Shown: piece after piece, positions 1 through 10,780 of the stretch
Position numbering within the stretch: position 1 is the stretch's first letter
Layout: the number at the start of each line of letters is the position of its first letter
Assembly: GCA_949710005.1 (NCBI GenBank)
Contig: OX453276.1
Location: 5,828,377 to 5,892,376, forward strand
Origin: Ricordea florida
Taxonomy: Eukaryota > Cnidaria > Anthozoa > Corallimorpharia > Ricordeidae
DNA: 64,000 bases
Direction of reading: 5' to 3'
The notes under the pieces: generated by a model
Database searches by the model: none
The model's input: only the letters and a program-made list of their open reading frames with translations
Told to the model about the DNA's origin: nothing
Program-made: the position numbers and the translations under genes

Positions 1-357
1 CCTTTAAAAAATGAAACGAAACCAAAACCAAAACCCTCAACTCTGAATGAAAAGTCGGACGTGACCGCACAACATGAAACAAATATATTAACATTTATAA
101 TTATCACTGGTGGATTAGCGTGGTATCTATTTCGATAGTTCATGAGTATTTCACGTGATTATGATTGTTTGTAAATTAGTGTCCACGTGTAGAACAATAG
201 ATAGCATACTTTTACGACATAGCAACAAGCAAGTTGAAAAGTGGTTTTGAAATTGAAAAGTAGATTTTATGTTTACTTTAAAAAGGCTGGTTTCTAACGT
301 CGCTAAGGAATGTGATTACGTCAATGTAAATTTTTTGTTATGTAACACTGACTTGCG
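1..357. other. AT-rich flank, nothing recognised
   Basis: No coding region, repeat or structured element that I can support. It lies downstream of the minus-strand repeat-protein ORF, so it may hold that gene's 3' flank. Confidence 0.4.
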
Positions 358-939
358 TTATATAACTTTATGATTTTGTTGTGTATCTTGTGTTGTGCGA
401 CATTCTTTACAACTCGCCTTCTGTTTATCGTGTTCACATATTTGAGACCCTCCACACTCTTTACAAAAACATTTTTGTTTTCCATGAATACATATTCCTT
501 TCCCTCTACAGTCTTTACATTGATATTTTTTTCGATTATGAATACATATTTGCGATCCTCCACACCCTTTTTTACAATAAGACTTTATTCTTCCGTGAAT
601 ACATATTTGCGTTCCCCCACACTCTTTACAGTAAGCCCTTATTCTTCCATGAATACATATTTGAGATCCTTCACACTCTTTACAATATGACTTATTTTTG
701 TTGTGTTTGCATATTTGAGACCCTTCACACTCTTTACAAAACCATTTTTTTTTCCCATGAATACACTTATACTCATTATTTTTTGTCTCATCATCATCAA
801 TAATATTATACAACTCTTCCATAAATTCAGGAATATTAACCAACTCTTCAATAAGCTGAGCTTTACGTTTTTCAGAATATCTTTTAACACCCAGCTCTTT
901 AGCGATATCTTTCAATTTTTTCAATGTAAAACTTTCCAT
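358..939 (-). CDS. Intronless SAP-like / CHCC-repeat protein, giant-virus-like
   Basis: 193-residue ORF from ATG at 939 to TAA at 358-360. Residues 1-35 (MESFTLKKLKDIAKELGVKR and on) look like a SAP or Rho-N helix-extension-helix nucleic-acid-binding module. Residues about 58-181 form seven tandem repeats of about 18 residues on the pattern C-x-H-x(7)-C-x2-C-x-G-(S/T)-Q-I, so each unit could bind zinc through one His and three Cys. Repeat 4 has an extra residue in its second pair (CKKGC) and repeat 5 ends in KGI instead of SQI. I know SAP-like plus C-x-H-G/CKECGGSQI repeat proteins from giant viruses (mimivirus and klosneuvirus relatives) and some protists; a cnidarian origin is not excluded. 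The gene is lysine-rich, AT-rich and has no introns. An AAAATTGA octamer lies 47 nt upstream on the coding strand. Function unknown. Either an integrated viral gene or a contaminant joined to the contig. Confidence 0.75.
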   Translation of the reverse strand: MESFTLKKLKDIAKELGVKRYSEKRKAQLIEELVNIPEFMEELYNIIDDDETKNNEYKCIHGKKKWFCKECEGSQICKHNKNKSYCKECEGSQICIHGRIRAYCKECGGTQICIHGRIKSYCKKGCGGSQICIHNRKKYQCKDCRGKGICIHGKQKCFCKECGGSQICEHDKQKASCKECRTTQDTQQNHKVI

Positions 940-993
940 ATTTTTTGTTACTCTACATTTTACCTTTAAATAGTTTTTAAAAAAATCAATTTT
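940..993 (-). promoter_or_regulatory. AT-rich upstream region with AAAATTGA and TATTTAAA
   Basis: Read on the minus strand, AAAATTGA (986-993) is followed by a TATTTAAA-like run and then the ATG at 939. AAAATTGA is the early-promoter octamer described for mimivirus-group giant viruses. The sequence is so AT-rich that a chance match is realistic, so this is suggestive only. Confidence 0.35.
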
Positions 994-1900
994 TTTATTT
1001 TGATAATGCTTGATAAAATCTTTGAAAAAAATCTCTGATAAATCTTAAATGAAAATTTGTGTTTTGGGATTTGTTCTTGCAGATTTTGTGCATGTGGATT
1101 TGCGGATTTTGCGTGTGGGGATTTTAGGATTTTGTATGTGGGGATTTTGTGCTCGGACTGGGGAATATATATTCTCTGCTTCCGCGTAAAATGAAATCTT
1201 GCGCTCGCAAGGCTTGAGATTTGCAGGGATTTTTTCGTGTACTGTACCATACCAGTCAGTTTTGCTGCTAAATGTGTTGATAAGGTGATTCTTAACTTAC
1301 GGATTTCGCAAGTCTCCAAGTAGCATACGTCCGGGTCGAATAAGCGATAAGTAAGAACAGTGCCATATCATCTAAAATTTTAACAAGGAGACGACTGAGG
1401 ACAAGGAACTAAGAGAGAGAGTCAACTGAATACAGCTTGCCTTGATTATACTGTCAGTGATAAATGCTTGTACTAACGACGGTTAAGTGGTGAATAAAAT
1501 CGATTTCCCCTAGCCTTTCTAATGAATACTATCGGCAATTCGAAGAAACGGATGTTGAGCTAGCGATTACAATATGCTACGTAAATTTGACACACCGAAT
1601 TATAGACATTCCACAGGCCAGGACAAATATATACATACCTTTTCGTAATCATCAAGCAGCTACAAACAACGTAGGCATTTCAATAACAGACAAGCTACAT
1701 CATATTTTCCTTTTAAAACAATAGAAAGCCAAGCCTTTGAGTAGTTGAACTCAAAATCTACGATAACAAACTAAACAAGCGTGACCCACGACTAAAGAGC
1801 ATCATATTACATTCCTTTGTTACGATAATTTATTCGGCTGCAAGATCGTGCAAATTTGCAGTGTTCGCAATCGGAAAAACAAAATAGTTTACATTGTCTG
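994..1900. other. Non-coding stretch with short degenerate repeats
   Basis: Around 1075-1145 there is a degenerate tandem run built on ggattttg/tgtgggg. The rest shows no supportable gene. A minus-strand ORF at 966-1319 is composed largely of this repeat and I do not treat it as a gene. Confidence 0.4.
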
Positions 1901-1911
1901 GCCGGAGCAAC

Positions 1912-2036
1912 TTTAGAATGCCCCGCCACTTCATTTACATGTGTCAGTTTCTTTTGAAGAACGAGACTTACTACAATGATCTATATTGCTATTTATCAGT
2001 ATGTTAATGAAGTGGCGGGGTATTCTGAAATTTAGC
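1912..2036. repeat. Inverted repeat, fold-back element
   Basis: Arms at about 1912-1935 and 2006-2036 pair around ccccgccacttcatt / aatgaagtggcgggg, with about 70 bp between them. A similar arrangement (gaatacccg / cgggtattcta) occurs at 59.90-60.02 kb, so the two may be distant relatives. Confidence 0.55.
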
Positions 2037-2285
2037 CGTCTGGCCCTCACTGAAGGCAGCATAATTGCTTTAAACAAAGCAACTTGATCGCACTGTTTCT
2101 AAGCATGCGTGCAAACGTCTCCTATTTCCCCAGTTGTAAACGGAAAAGGGAAGTCTGCGTAACGGCGTCGCTAATCGTGTTCCAGAGTCCTGATGTGTGA
2201 TTTAAATTTCGCATGAATTATGAAAATATTATCCGCTGACAAGAGAAATTGCGACCGCAAACAGTCTGTTGGCCTCCTACGCAAA

Positions 2286-2427
2286 CGGGATCAACGTAAG
2301 TATCTGGGCAACTGCGCACCTACCCCTCCCCTAACCCAACATTAACACTAACTTTTTCACTAATCATAACTTGTTGGGTTAGGGGAGGGGTAGGTGCGCA
2401 GTTGCCCAGGTACTTACGTTGATCCCG
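2286..2427. repeat. Hairpin element with 55-bp arms
   Basis: Left arm 2286-2340 and right arm 2373-2427 are near-perfect reverse complements (one mismatch seen), with a 32-bp loop. Each arm starts or ends in the cgggatcaacgtaagta sequence. Non-coding. Confidence 0.8.
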
Positions 2428-2429
2428 CA

Positions 2430-2653
2430 AACGTTCTTAGGGGTTCGTCACTCATTCCTGCCCCACGAAGCCGCATATAATTCATGGCAGGCCACCAATA
2501 TACAATGTTTACAGGGGTACACAGTGGTTTACAAAGGTATATCCTTGTAAACCCTTGTATACCCCTGTAAACACTGTTTATGCTGACTCTATGGTGGCCT
2601 ACCATGATTATATGCCCACGAAACTGGAACGAGAGACGAACCTCTAAGAACGT
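2430..2653. repeat. Nested fold-back element
   Basis: Outer arms acgttcttaggggttcgtc (2430-2448) and gacgaacctctaagaacgt (ending near 2653) enclose a second inverted repeat (about 2474-2497 with 2592-2614) and an inner one based on tgtttacaggggtac. It directly abuts the preceding hairpin. Confidence 0.7.
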
Positions 2654-2704
2654 CTGCGTTGGAGACTAACAGTTCATGGGAATGGCGCACTTTCCCGCTG
2701 CTGT

Positions 2705-3236
2705 CAAGTTAACAAATTGACGTCCGTTTTTTATGCGTCTGTCCTCTTATTGATGATAAATTGCGTCATAACATTGTCAAAGTGTTGTAGATCCACGAGC
2801 CGATAGGCGAGTGGATCTACAACAAACTTTGACAATGTTATGACGCAATTTATCATCAATAAGAGGACAGACGCATAAAAAACTGACGTCAATTTGTTTT
2901 TTACAATAACAAAACGCGAAAAAGGTCAAATGAAGACTTAAATGAAAAGAAAACGCAAGTAAACAGCAAGTAAACTCGAAAAATGCTGAATTTTATTTAA
3001 ATTGACGCAATCAGGGCGCAACTATTCTCAATAACTTTTCTCGCCTTCTCATTGGCTTGTGACAGCACGTAATACAATTTGTTTGGGTAAAAATCTGACT
3101 GTTTGACAGCTAACTTATCACGCGAAAAAACCTTGCATAAATTAACATTTTATGTGTTTGTACTCTTATTGATGATAAAAATTAGCCAATCAGCGCGCGA
3201 GAATTCGCTCAGTTATTGTAAAACATGTTTGTGAAG
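2705..3236. mobile_element. Two-module fold-back MITE, copy 1
   Basis: Module 1 is a hairpin at 2705-2897 whose arms pair for more than 70 bp around a short gagccgatagg loop. Module 2 (about 2898-3236) starts with tttttacaataac and ends with gttattgtaaaa, an inverted terminal pair, and near its right end carries gccaatcagcgcgcg. The whole unit occurs again, inverted, at 11985-12503. No coding capacity; non-autonomous DNA element of unassigned superfamily. Confidence 0.75.
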
Positions 3237-3865
3237 TATTTAAGATTTCTTCGCTTTTTCTGGACTGAGTAGGAAGAATACTTGAAGGCTGTATGTAATG
3301 GAAAAAATGTATATGCAAGCCTTTTGACCGGGTATGGAAAATCGTTCATTCATTACGAGATTCCAGTCGTCTGTAGTGAGCCATGATCGATAGCTGAAGA
3401 TGAGACTGAGTCGTCAAGTAGTACGAGCTTCTCAGGAGAAGGCGCTACAGCTGCAGTGTCAATTCCAAGTGTATGTAACTTCTTCTCTAACTGTCTCCTC
3501 TACTAACTATGGCTGACGTCCAATCTCACCCAATAGAAGTGTAAAGCGCCTTTGAACATATTCATATGAAAAAGTGTGCTATGTAAATTCATTATCATTA
3601 TTATCATTATCATTAAAGCTCTTCTATCATAATCTTTGAAAATTTCCTCGTCGAGTTTACGCAAGTTGGTGCGAAGTCCACGTCGCTTTTGAAGGTTTCG
3701 AAGGCACTTTTTACAGACATAAGATGATGTGGCCTACACAGAGAACTGTAAGAAAAGAATTTCCTCGTAAGCATTGAATGCTCCGCCGCCTGGCACAAGA
3801 TTTCTGTCACCCAAGTTTTCGATTGCCGCAAAACACAACAAACAATCGCACACGTTTGGTTTTTG
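3237..3865. other. No gene recognised
   Basis: Contains a short tcattatcattatcat run near 3590-3615. Minus-strand ORFs here lack any recognisable domain. Confidence 0.4.
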
Positions 3866-3926
3866 TAATGACATTAATTGATAATCGCAGTTTTTTACAC
3901 TGCGATGATCAATTAATGTCATTACA
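3866..3926. repeat. Short hairpin
   Basis: gtaatgacattaattgat (from 3866) is matched by atcaattaatgtcattac (to about 3926) around a loop containing gcagttttttacactgc, itself self-complementary. Almost perfect 61-bp palindrome. Confidence 0.75.
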
Positions 3927-4251
3927 TATTTCTCCGCAGTTTTAATATATGGTCTTTCATATATTCGTTTGCATCATGTTTGGACAGGCTATATAATGGT
4001 GTATAAATTATAAGCACACTTTTCGATGACAACCAATCAAAATTAGTTTGAACGATACTGACTGTCAGGCAGTCAATCATAGGTCATTTTCCAAGATCCT
4101 GGGAAAATCATGACACTATCAGCAACGCCGTTACGCAGACCTCCCTCTTCCCGCGTGCAACAAAGGAAATAGCAGACGTCTGCACGTGGGCTGTTTCTTT
4201 GCCTTCAGAGACACTGAATCTCAGCATTACCATAGTTGAACTAAAGTTGGG

Positions 4252-4272
4252 AATGGCCATTTTTACACTAGG

Positions 4273-4304
<32 letters not shown>

Positions 4305-4693
4305 AACGTTCGTAGTTCGTCTGGTTCTGTGTCTCTAGTATAAAGACAGGCACAAGACGTATAATGCATCCAGACAAACTACCCTTCGTAATACGTCTTG
4401 GACGACGCATTACTAAAGGTTGTTCGCATCATCCGTCTGGACCAAGTGGGACAAACATTCGTAGTTAGTCTGGTTATGCGCCTGTAATATAAAGACGGGC
4501 GCAAGACTTAATACGCGTCTAGACGAATTACCATTCGTATTCAATCCGTCATAAAAGACGCATTAATAACTGTTGTTCATCTGAACGCATAATGCGTGGT
4601 GTGCCCGTCTATATACTCACACACGCATAAACAGACGAACTACGAATGTTTGCCCAAGTTTGTCCAGACGGATAATGTAAAACCGGCCAATGT
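4252..4693. mobile_element. MITE with long inverted arms (GACGCATTATCCGTCTGG family)
   Basis: Ends are aatggccatttttacac...gacgcattatccgtctgga and its reverse complement ending ccggccaatg. Internal segments repeat the terminal motif in both orientations (cgtctagacg, gacgggcgcaagac). A second, shorter copy lies at 22835-23135. Non-coding; superfamily unknown. Confidence 0.75.
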
Positions 4694-4735
4694 TAACAAC
4701 CCAGCTACAGCCAGTAGTCTTTCAATAGAAAAGAT

Positions 4736-4945
4736 TTGATGCGAGGGCAGAGATCTCATGTATATACCCACCACGAGTCCCATTGTGTGTAACTGTTTCC
4801 CTTTACAGGCAGAGATCTCATGTATATACCCACCACTAGTCCCCTGTATGTAATTGAATGGTACGTTGACGTAATTGAATTGAAGCATTGAATAATTTAA
4901 CGTGTCTTACGTACTTAGTTACTCGTGGTGGGTATATACATGATG
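4736..4945. repeat. Direct and inverted copies of a 22-bp motif
   Basis: catgtatatacccaccac occurs twice in direct orientation (near 4757 and 4817) and once inverted (near 4924). The two direct copies sit in a roughly 60-bp tandem duplication. Confidence 0.65.
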
Positions 4946-5004
4946 TCTTTCCCGATGTGAGACTACTGTCCTGAAATCTGTTAAAGTCTAGTTTTTACCG
5001 GAGA

Positions 5005-5408
5005 TACGCTCAAGCAGGAGCCCATTACCCGGAGCGTGCAACTCCCATACTAGGTCTGTGAAACGGCGTTTTCACAAGAAAGGTTATTTTTAGATCGTCT
5101 CTCCCGCAAATTGGTTTGGGAGAACCAATCACAAGCTAGTGCATGATTGATATGTAGCATGATAACCGCCTGTAGCGACAACGAACATAGCCGACATACA
5201 CGAGTCTTCATCGGAGTGTTCGGACAGCATTTCTGACGATAGTCAAGATATTTACACAGAGAATAGTAGCTACGATGAGATAACTGAGACAGCGGAAACA
5301 ACTTTTTTTCGAGGGAGAAGCCGCTCTAAAAATAACCTTCTTTGTGAAAATGCCGTTACATGAAATTGTAGCAGTTGCACGCTCCGGGTAATGGGCTCCT
5401 GGCTCAAG
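5005..5408. mobile_element. 400-bp fold-back element
   Basis: Outer arms aggagcccattacccggagc near 5015-5045 and the reverse complement gctccgggtaatgggctcct near 5380-5400; inner arms aaaggttatttttaga / tctaaaaataacctt pair at about 5080-5095 and 5325-5340. No coding capacity. Confidence 0.75.
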
Positions 5409-5589
5409 TTATTATAGAAAGGGATAAGGGTTAGGACTCCGTTTAAGAGCCATGCATTGACTCGTTATTTCTACTACCAATCGTTAAATAAATTTGCAAA
5501 TGGCTCGTTTTCCTTTGTTATTCCAAGCTAATTATGACCAATTATATTGAATAAACCACGCTAATTAGCAACTGTCTTAAAAGCTGGAG

Positions 5590-6219
5590 ACGGCTTTGAT
5601 TGAAACAGGGGAGTGCGAGACCTCATCAGCATGACACAGCTAGCAGATGAGCTCTGGGTTCCCACATCAATGCCATGCTGATGAGGCCTAACAAGGCCGA
5701 AACAGCTGTCCATGGCTGCTGGCTTTTGAGCTCAATTTTTTCATCTTTTTTTGGTAGCAACAGGGTTTTATCCCTTCTACCACTGTCACCTCAGTGCGCA
5801 AATGTGTGGCTTCGACTTCCCCTTATTACATTTTGACGTTGTCATTTCAAGCCACATCCCACAACCCTACCATTTTTCTACTCCATAGCTTAGTTAATGA
5901 ATAAGTGAATGAGGTCTTTTTAAATTTAATTAATTAAGTCGAGCCCCTTTGGCCTATTAGCCAATAAAGTGTATGCATATATTTCACGCTTCAAGTCCCA
6001 GTGGTGACCAGCATTCGATTTCTCATTAAAATATTCACTGTTCATCAACCATTTATGTTATGAGAATAATGAAAATGATCACCAAAAAAAAGTTGAATTG
6101 ATATTTAAACAAATTCTCCTCACTACAAAAAGTACCATAACAAATATATGAGAACAATTAGGAGAAAATGAATATTGGATATTGGGACTTAAATGGTTAA
6201 GATGGTTTCCAAAGTCAGT
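5590..6219. other. No gene recognised; small inverted repeat
   Basis: A short imperfect inverted repeat (cctcatcagcatg / catgctgatgagg) lies near 5610-5690. Nothing else supportable. Confidence 0.45.
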
Positions 6220-6220
6220 A

Positions 6221-6533
6221 CAGTCGAACCTCGATTATCCGGACTCGGTGGGACTTGGGTAAATAGTCCGGATAATCGAAAATATGAATATTTTTGAGAC
6301 AATGTAAACAAAAGAAATAAAGATAATGCGCGTGTAATGCGCTGTTTTAAACGCAATTTTCCTGACTTTTAACATAATTTCTGAATTTTTTTTTACCTCC
6401 TAAAGGTTTTAACATCTAAGGTCATTAATATTCCTGAAAAAACGGGACCAGAGAAAAAGTCCGGATAATCGAAAAGTCCGGATAATCGAAAAGTCCGGAT
6501 AATCGAAAAGTCCGGATAATCGAGGTTCGACTG
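6221..6533. mobile_element. pogo/Tigger-like MITE with TA duplication
   Basis: Terminal inverted repeats cagtcgaacctcgattatcc (6221) and the reverse complement ending ggttcgactg (6533), flanked on both sides by TA. CAGT.GAACCTCGATTATCCG-type termini and a TA target are characteristic of Tigger/pogo elements. At the right end the subterminal unit aagtccggataatcga is repeated four times in tandem. No transposase; non-autonomous. Confidence 0.85.
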
Positions 6534-7292
6534 TAGATCCAGGAGCCAATGGTAGGTCCCAAACCTCGTAAGCATTTAAAATCGGCCGCAACATTTGTTG
6601 TCACTGACCATTGATGTAAATGTTTATAACATGAAGTAATTTGTGGCAAGGAGATTGCTTGGAGATTTTAATGAGATATGCTGCATTATAATACAGGAGG
6701 ACTTCTATTTGGCGACCATTTAAGCGGCCAACCTCCTTATGGCGGTGAATTTCAACAGTCCCGAATTGTCTCTCAGTCCACAGATAGCCCAAGCTTACTG
6801 TTGGTGTTTGATGGAGAGTATAGGGGGATTTTTGAACATTCAAAATTTTGCCTAAATTTAAATGAAATTCAAGAAAAGAATACCATTGTCTTTTTGTTGC
6901 TCTAAATATTGTCCTGAATGGGTTTCAGACGATTTCGTTGGGGTCAAGGTTCTCCCTCCCCACCCAAAATAGGAGAGGGAAGGGTTGTGGAATTGAGTCT
7001 ACAGCTCTAAAATGGCATTCGGAGGGCTCCAGCTCACGAGGAATTTTTCGTTGGGAGCACCCTTTTTAACTCATTGATGCGCAGCAGGGATGAGTTGTTG
7101 TGAGTATGGGCATCGCTGTTAGCAGAAATCTGCTGTCCCTTAGATCTATATGGAAATTTGCACTTTCGGAGTTTTGGGACTCTTGTAGTACAAACAAACT
7201 CTTCAATCTACAAAAACTGAAATCTTTAAGTACGGTAATAAGCCTGCAACATGTACAGTTTCTCTCTCTAACCTACAATCTCGGCCATTTAT
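6534..7292. other. No gene recognised
   Basis: Short ORFs on both strands lack domains or splice context. Nothing supportable. Confidence 0.4.
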
Positions 7293-7574
7293 CGTTAGGA
7301 CACGTGAAAATCCGTTAGGACACATAAAAATCTGTTGGGACACATGACAAACCGTTGGGACACATGACAATCCGTTCGGACACATGACAGTCCGTTGGGA
7401 CACTTGACAATCCGTTGGGACACATGACAATCCGTTACGACACATGACAATCCATTGGGACACATGACAATCCGTTGGGACACATGCCAATCCGTTGGGA
7501 CACATGGCAATCCGTTACGACACTTCACAATCCGTTGGGACACATGACAATCCGTTGGGACACATGACAATCTG
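7293..7574. repeat. 20-bp minisatellite, about 14 copies
   Basis: Unit cacatgacaatccgttggga repeated about fourteen times with point variants (acgtg, ttacga). The period is not a multiple of three, so the repetitive ORFs across it are artefacts. Confidence 0.9.
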
Positions 7575-7624
7575 TACTGCTTCTCACTACCACCACTCAT
7601 CTCACTTAAGCGTAACAAAACGTA

Positions 7625-8245
7625 AACTCCTTTTTAGTTAGAAGTACACGAAAATCAGACGAATAACCTGGCACCTTCAACTGCACACGCAAAAGATGAA
7701 AAACTTGCCCACTTCAATCCACAACACAGACAAAGTAACAGGACCTAAGCGATCGTTTAAAATCACCGACCGTTTCACATGCACTCCGCCAATGTTGTCT
7801 ATTGCATAAAATGCACCTTATGCAAGAAGATATATATGCATCGGCAAGATCGGAAGAAGATTAGGTGACCGTTTCTGCGAACATCTGCGTGATGTCAAAC
7901 GAAATGACAAAGATGCATCTAAACCTATAGTGCGACACTTTAATCTGCCTAACCACTCCACTCAAAACATGGCGGTATGTGGTCTTTCCGCGTGCATCAG
8001 GGCAACACGGAAAGCCGTAAAAACCTATAAAAAAAGGTTATCTTCCAACTCGGTTCTCTTAATCCTCACGGTATCAACGAACGTTTCTTATTCCTTTAAT
8101 CATTCATCTAAGTTATTCACTTCCATTCACACACTGCTATGGTTCAACCAGTAGTATAGATCCAAACTTCTCTATATAAATTGTACGTAACCCACAACCC
8201 TCTCATTCGTCCGACGAAGGGCTAACGCTCGAAACGTCAACACCT
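7625..8245 (+). pseudogene. Penelope-like element, degraded 3' fragment (GIY-YIG)
   Basis: Broken reading frames correspond to the end of a Penelope-like reverse transcriptase and its C-terminal GIY-YIG endonuclease: KVTGPKRSFKITDRF, GRRLGDRFCEHLRDVKRN, then HFNLPNHSTQNMAVCGL. Several frameshifts and a stop separate these blocks. The intact counterpart of this region lies at 13.4 kb on the other strand. It ends in the conserved 3' motif gacgaagggctaacgctcgaaacgtc (split here as gacgaagggctaacg then ctcgaaacgtc). Confidence 0.85.
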
Positions 8246-8450
8246 CCCTTTTACCTGACTGTAGTACAACTTACTCTATCAATTCGTTTGATTTACCCAA
8301 TCTTTTGTGCTTCTATTAAGCACACCCTTCTAATAAACCACCCCCGAAAGGATGGCTTTTACTATACAAGCCACCTGGGTAGTTTTAATACCGAGTGTAC
8401 TTTAGGTACAGGGAGGGCCATGAGTGCATGGCAAGTAAATGGAGCCATGT

Positions 8451-9506
8451 TTACTTTTTAGAACCTTCTGGCGCTAACTCGTGACACTCTTGCCGAGACG
8501 AAATAGGGCCAACCTTAAACTGGCAGCCGTTATAACAAGTTAAGAGCCGGCGAAATTCTCCCTTGAAAGATCTGTTCATTCCGGCGTAGATAAATACATT
8601 GGTCGAGCTACTAAGAAACACCAAGCCAGTGTGGATGAGGTAAATCTCTCTCGGGAGGGATGGTATCAAACCAAAACGCATAACCACCGCTAAAATCCAT
8701 GCAGGGATCCAGCACATTCCAAATCCGAGCATGACGACAGAAAGAGACTTGGAAATTTTTATTTCCTGTTTGGTTATTCTCGCGGAATGTACACTCGACT
8801 GCAATGCCGGCACAACTTCGAGATTGTGTTGCTTGATGGATTTGAACACGTGGACGTAGCAGAAAAGCGCCACGCTAAATGGAAGCGTCAGAAAAAAGAA
8901 AATAACGATGCAGTAATGGACGATCATCCCAGCCTCGGTCAGGTGGATCACGTGACATCCAGCATACTCCGGCACAAAAGCAAATCTCTGAAGCTGCGCA
9001 AGGCGCGGTATGGCAATGTAGCAGGCAACAATGGCGCATAGATTCGCTAATATAATGCGAGACCTCTTGGGTGAGAAAACGCGGTTATAATGTTGCGTTT
9101 TGACTATCCGCACGTATCGGTTGAATGCCGTTAACCCCATTATGGATGTAGAAGCAAACAGTCCGAAGTTGGTGAAGAAAGCATGAATTTCGCAGTAAAA
9201 CGATCCATAAAGCCATCTGCGAGTCAGGAGAACTCCAGCCGTAAAAGGCATCACAAACGTTGCTGAAAGCAAATCGCTCGCCGCCAGCGCTATGATGTAC
9301 AAGTTAGTTGCAGTCCTCAAACGAGGGTTCTTATATACAGCTAAGCAAACCAGTAGATTGCCAGTCAAAGATACTGCGTTCATGAGTAGACAAGTGACTG
9401 TTTCTATCACTGTCACTGCTGTTCCATTGTCAGGCAGTTCGGTTGTTATCGTCGCATCCAAACATTGACCTCCGCAAGTATCTCCTCCTTCTAGAAAAAT
9501 TGTCAT
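8451..9506 (-). CDS. Single-exon class A (rhodopsin-like) GPCR
   Basis: 351-residue intact seven-helix receptor; ATG at 9506, stop at 8451-8453. Visible marks: N-terminal glycosylation site (NGT, about residue 27); TM1 with GNLLV; TM2 with LAASD; Cys before TM3 (FYCEI) and Cys in loop 2 (YAGCHV) for the usual disulfide; NRYVRI at the end of TM3 in place of DRY; CWIPAW in TM6; NVFIYAGMN in TM7 in place of NPxxY. TM4 lacks the usual Trp. The NRY motif and overall form recall melatonin-receptor-like cnidarian orphan receptors, but the ligand cannot be read from sequence. It should couple to G proteins at the plasma membrane. Intronless GPCRs are common in cnidarian lineage expansions. No paralogue occurs in the window. 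Confidence 0.93.
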   Translation of the reverse strand: MTIFLEGGDTCGGQCLDATITTELPDNGTAVTVIETVTCLLMNAVSLTGNLLVCLAVYKNPRLRTATNLYIIALAASDLLSATFVMPFTAGVLLTRRWLYGSFYCEIHAFFTNFGLFASTSIMGLTAFNRYVRIVKTQHYNRVFSPKRSRIILANLCAIVACYIAIPRLAQLQRFAFVPEYAGCHVIHLTEAGMIVHYCIVIFFFLTLPFSVALFCYVHVFKSIKQHNLEVVPALQSSVHSARITKQEIKISKSLSVVMLGFGMCWIPAWILAVVMRFGLIPSLPREIYLIHTGLVFLSSSTNVFIYAGMNRSFKGEFRRLLTCYNGCQFKVGPISSRQECHELAPEGSKK

Positions 9507-10780
9507 TTCGCTTAAGAATAAGTCAACATGTAGTTCTTTTCGTTTTTACCGCGCCCAAATTGTGCCCATTGAAAAGGTTTTCCCATTGATTTTTTTTTTA
9601 AATAAAAGTTTCCGGATCCCAGCACGAGCGATTTTTGCCTGAGCAGAATTAAGTCCAGAAACGTCAAAATATCTTCCAGCCGAGGACTTTGTATCGTCCT
9701 GAACGAGGCTCCAATTCAATATCTTTTTCGCCACGGAGATTGCGTAAAGCATCGGCACGAGAAACCAAGTTTCAACTTTTCATTGGAAAGGTTAACCGTT
9801 AGGGTGGATCTTAAGGGATAATGTTGCACTAGTAGTCCAGCTGAGAGTAGCTTCTTCTGGGTTAACTTGAACCGTTGTCATTTACATCGCAAGTGATTTC
9901 TCACGCTTCAAAAAGCTTTTTGGCACCGTACTTACTCAGCGAACAGCATGAATATAAAGGCCCGGATGTTGCCTGGAAACACGTCAGTATTTCTGGCTGA
10001 CACTACATCATATCAGACTTCCCACCAACCAGTAATTTCTATATGAAGCTCAACATCCACAGATATGTCACATTATCTGTTATCTGTCCGACTCTTACTG
10101 AAGATGGCAGTAGATTTGAAACCAATAAGGTCCGTGTTTTTACAGCTGCGCTCGCTTACAAACTAAAACCCTTTTCTTTCTTTTTTTCTCTTCTCACATC
10201 GATCTGCATCCAAAAAATAATAATCAAAGAGCACATTCAACTGCTCAAGGAAACTACGAAAGAATAACACAAGATAACAGCAATGGATATGGTCTTTTAT
10301 TGACACCGCCAGTTTTTAATTTCCCGTATTTGTTCAATCTTTTATCGGTTCTTTACTTCCTAATTATAACCTCACACTCGCACAGCATGCGTTTCCCGGC
10401 TTATTTACCGTGTGTGCAATATCAAATAACTGAAAACAAAAGGGAAGGATTTGTTATAAAAGATTCATGTGTGAAAAGTCCATGAAAGTGAAAATAATCA
10501 TTGTAAACAGAGTTAATCTTGATGTCATCAATATGACTGACAATTGTAAGTACAAAGATGTCAGAAAAATGCACTCGTTAAAACAGAAAGGGGCAAAATT
10601 GGATTTGGCGAATACTAGGGATAGATTTTACCAAATTGAAATGGTAACCTGTCTGAATTCTTTAACGTTTGAAAATAAACATGAAATCCGTACAAAGCAT
10701 CAAAAAGAAAATTATGCTGTTCCAATCTAAATTTAAAACTAATGGACGCTTTTTCTAAACGCTTCCGGCTTTTAAAATAC
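9507..10780. other. GPCR upstream region, no gene recognised
   Basis: Short ORFs at 9546-9758 (minus) and 10043-10730 (plus) have no domain, no splice context and biased AT-rich composition. The promoter of the GPCR should lie near 9.5-9.9 kb, but no core element stands out. Confidence 0.4.

Noticed and set aside
966..1319. 117-residue minus ORF next to the viral-like gene
   Set aside because: Its C-terminal half is a degenerate nucleotide repeat (KSPHAKSANPHAQNL); no recognisable domain.
7293..7574. CRISPR-like regular array
   Set aside because: Continuous 20-bp tandem units without unique spacers, in animal nuclear DNA.
7203..7618. Cys-rich ORFs reading MCPNGLSCVPTDCHVSQ
   Set aside because: Three passes of the 20-bp minisatellite give a 20-residue period; not a knottin-like gene.
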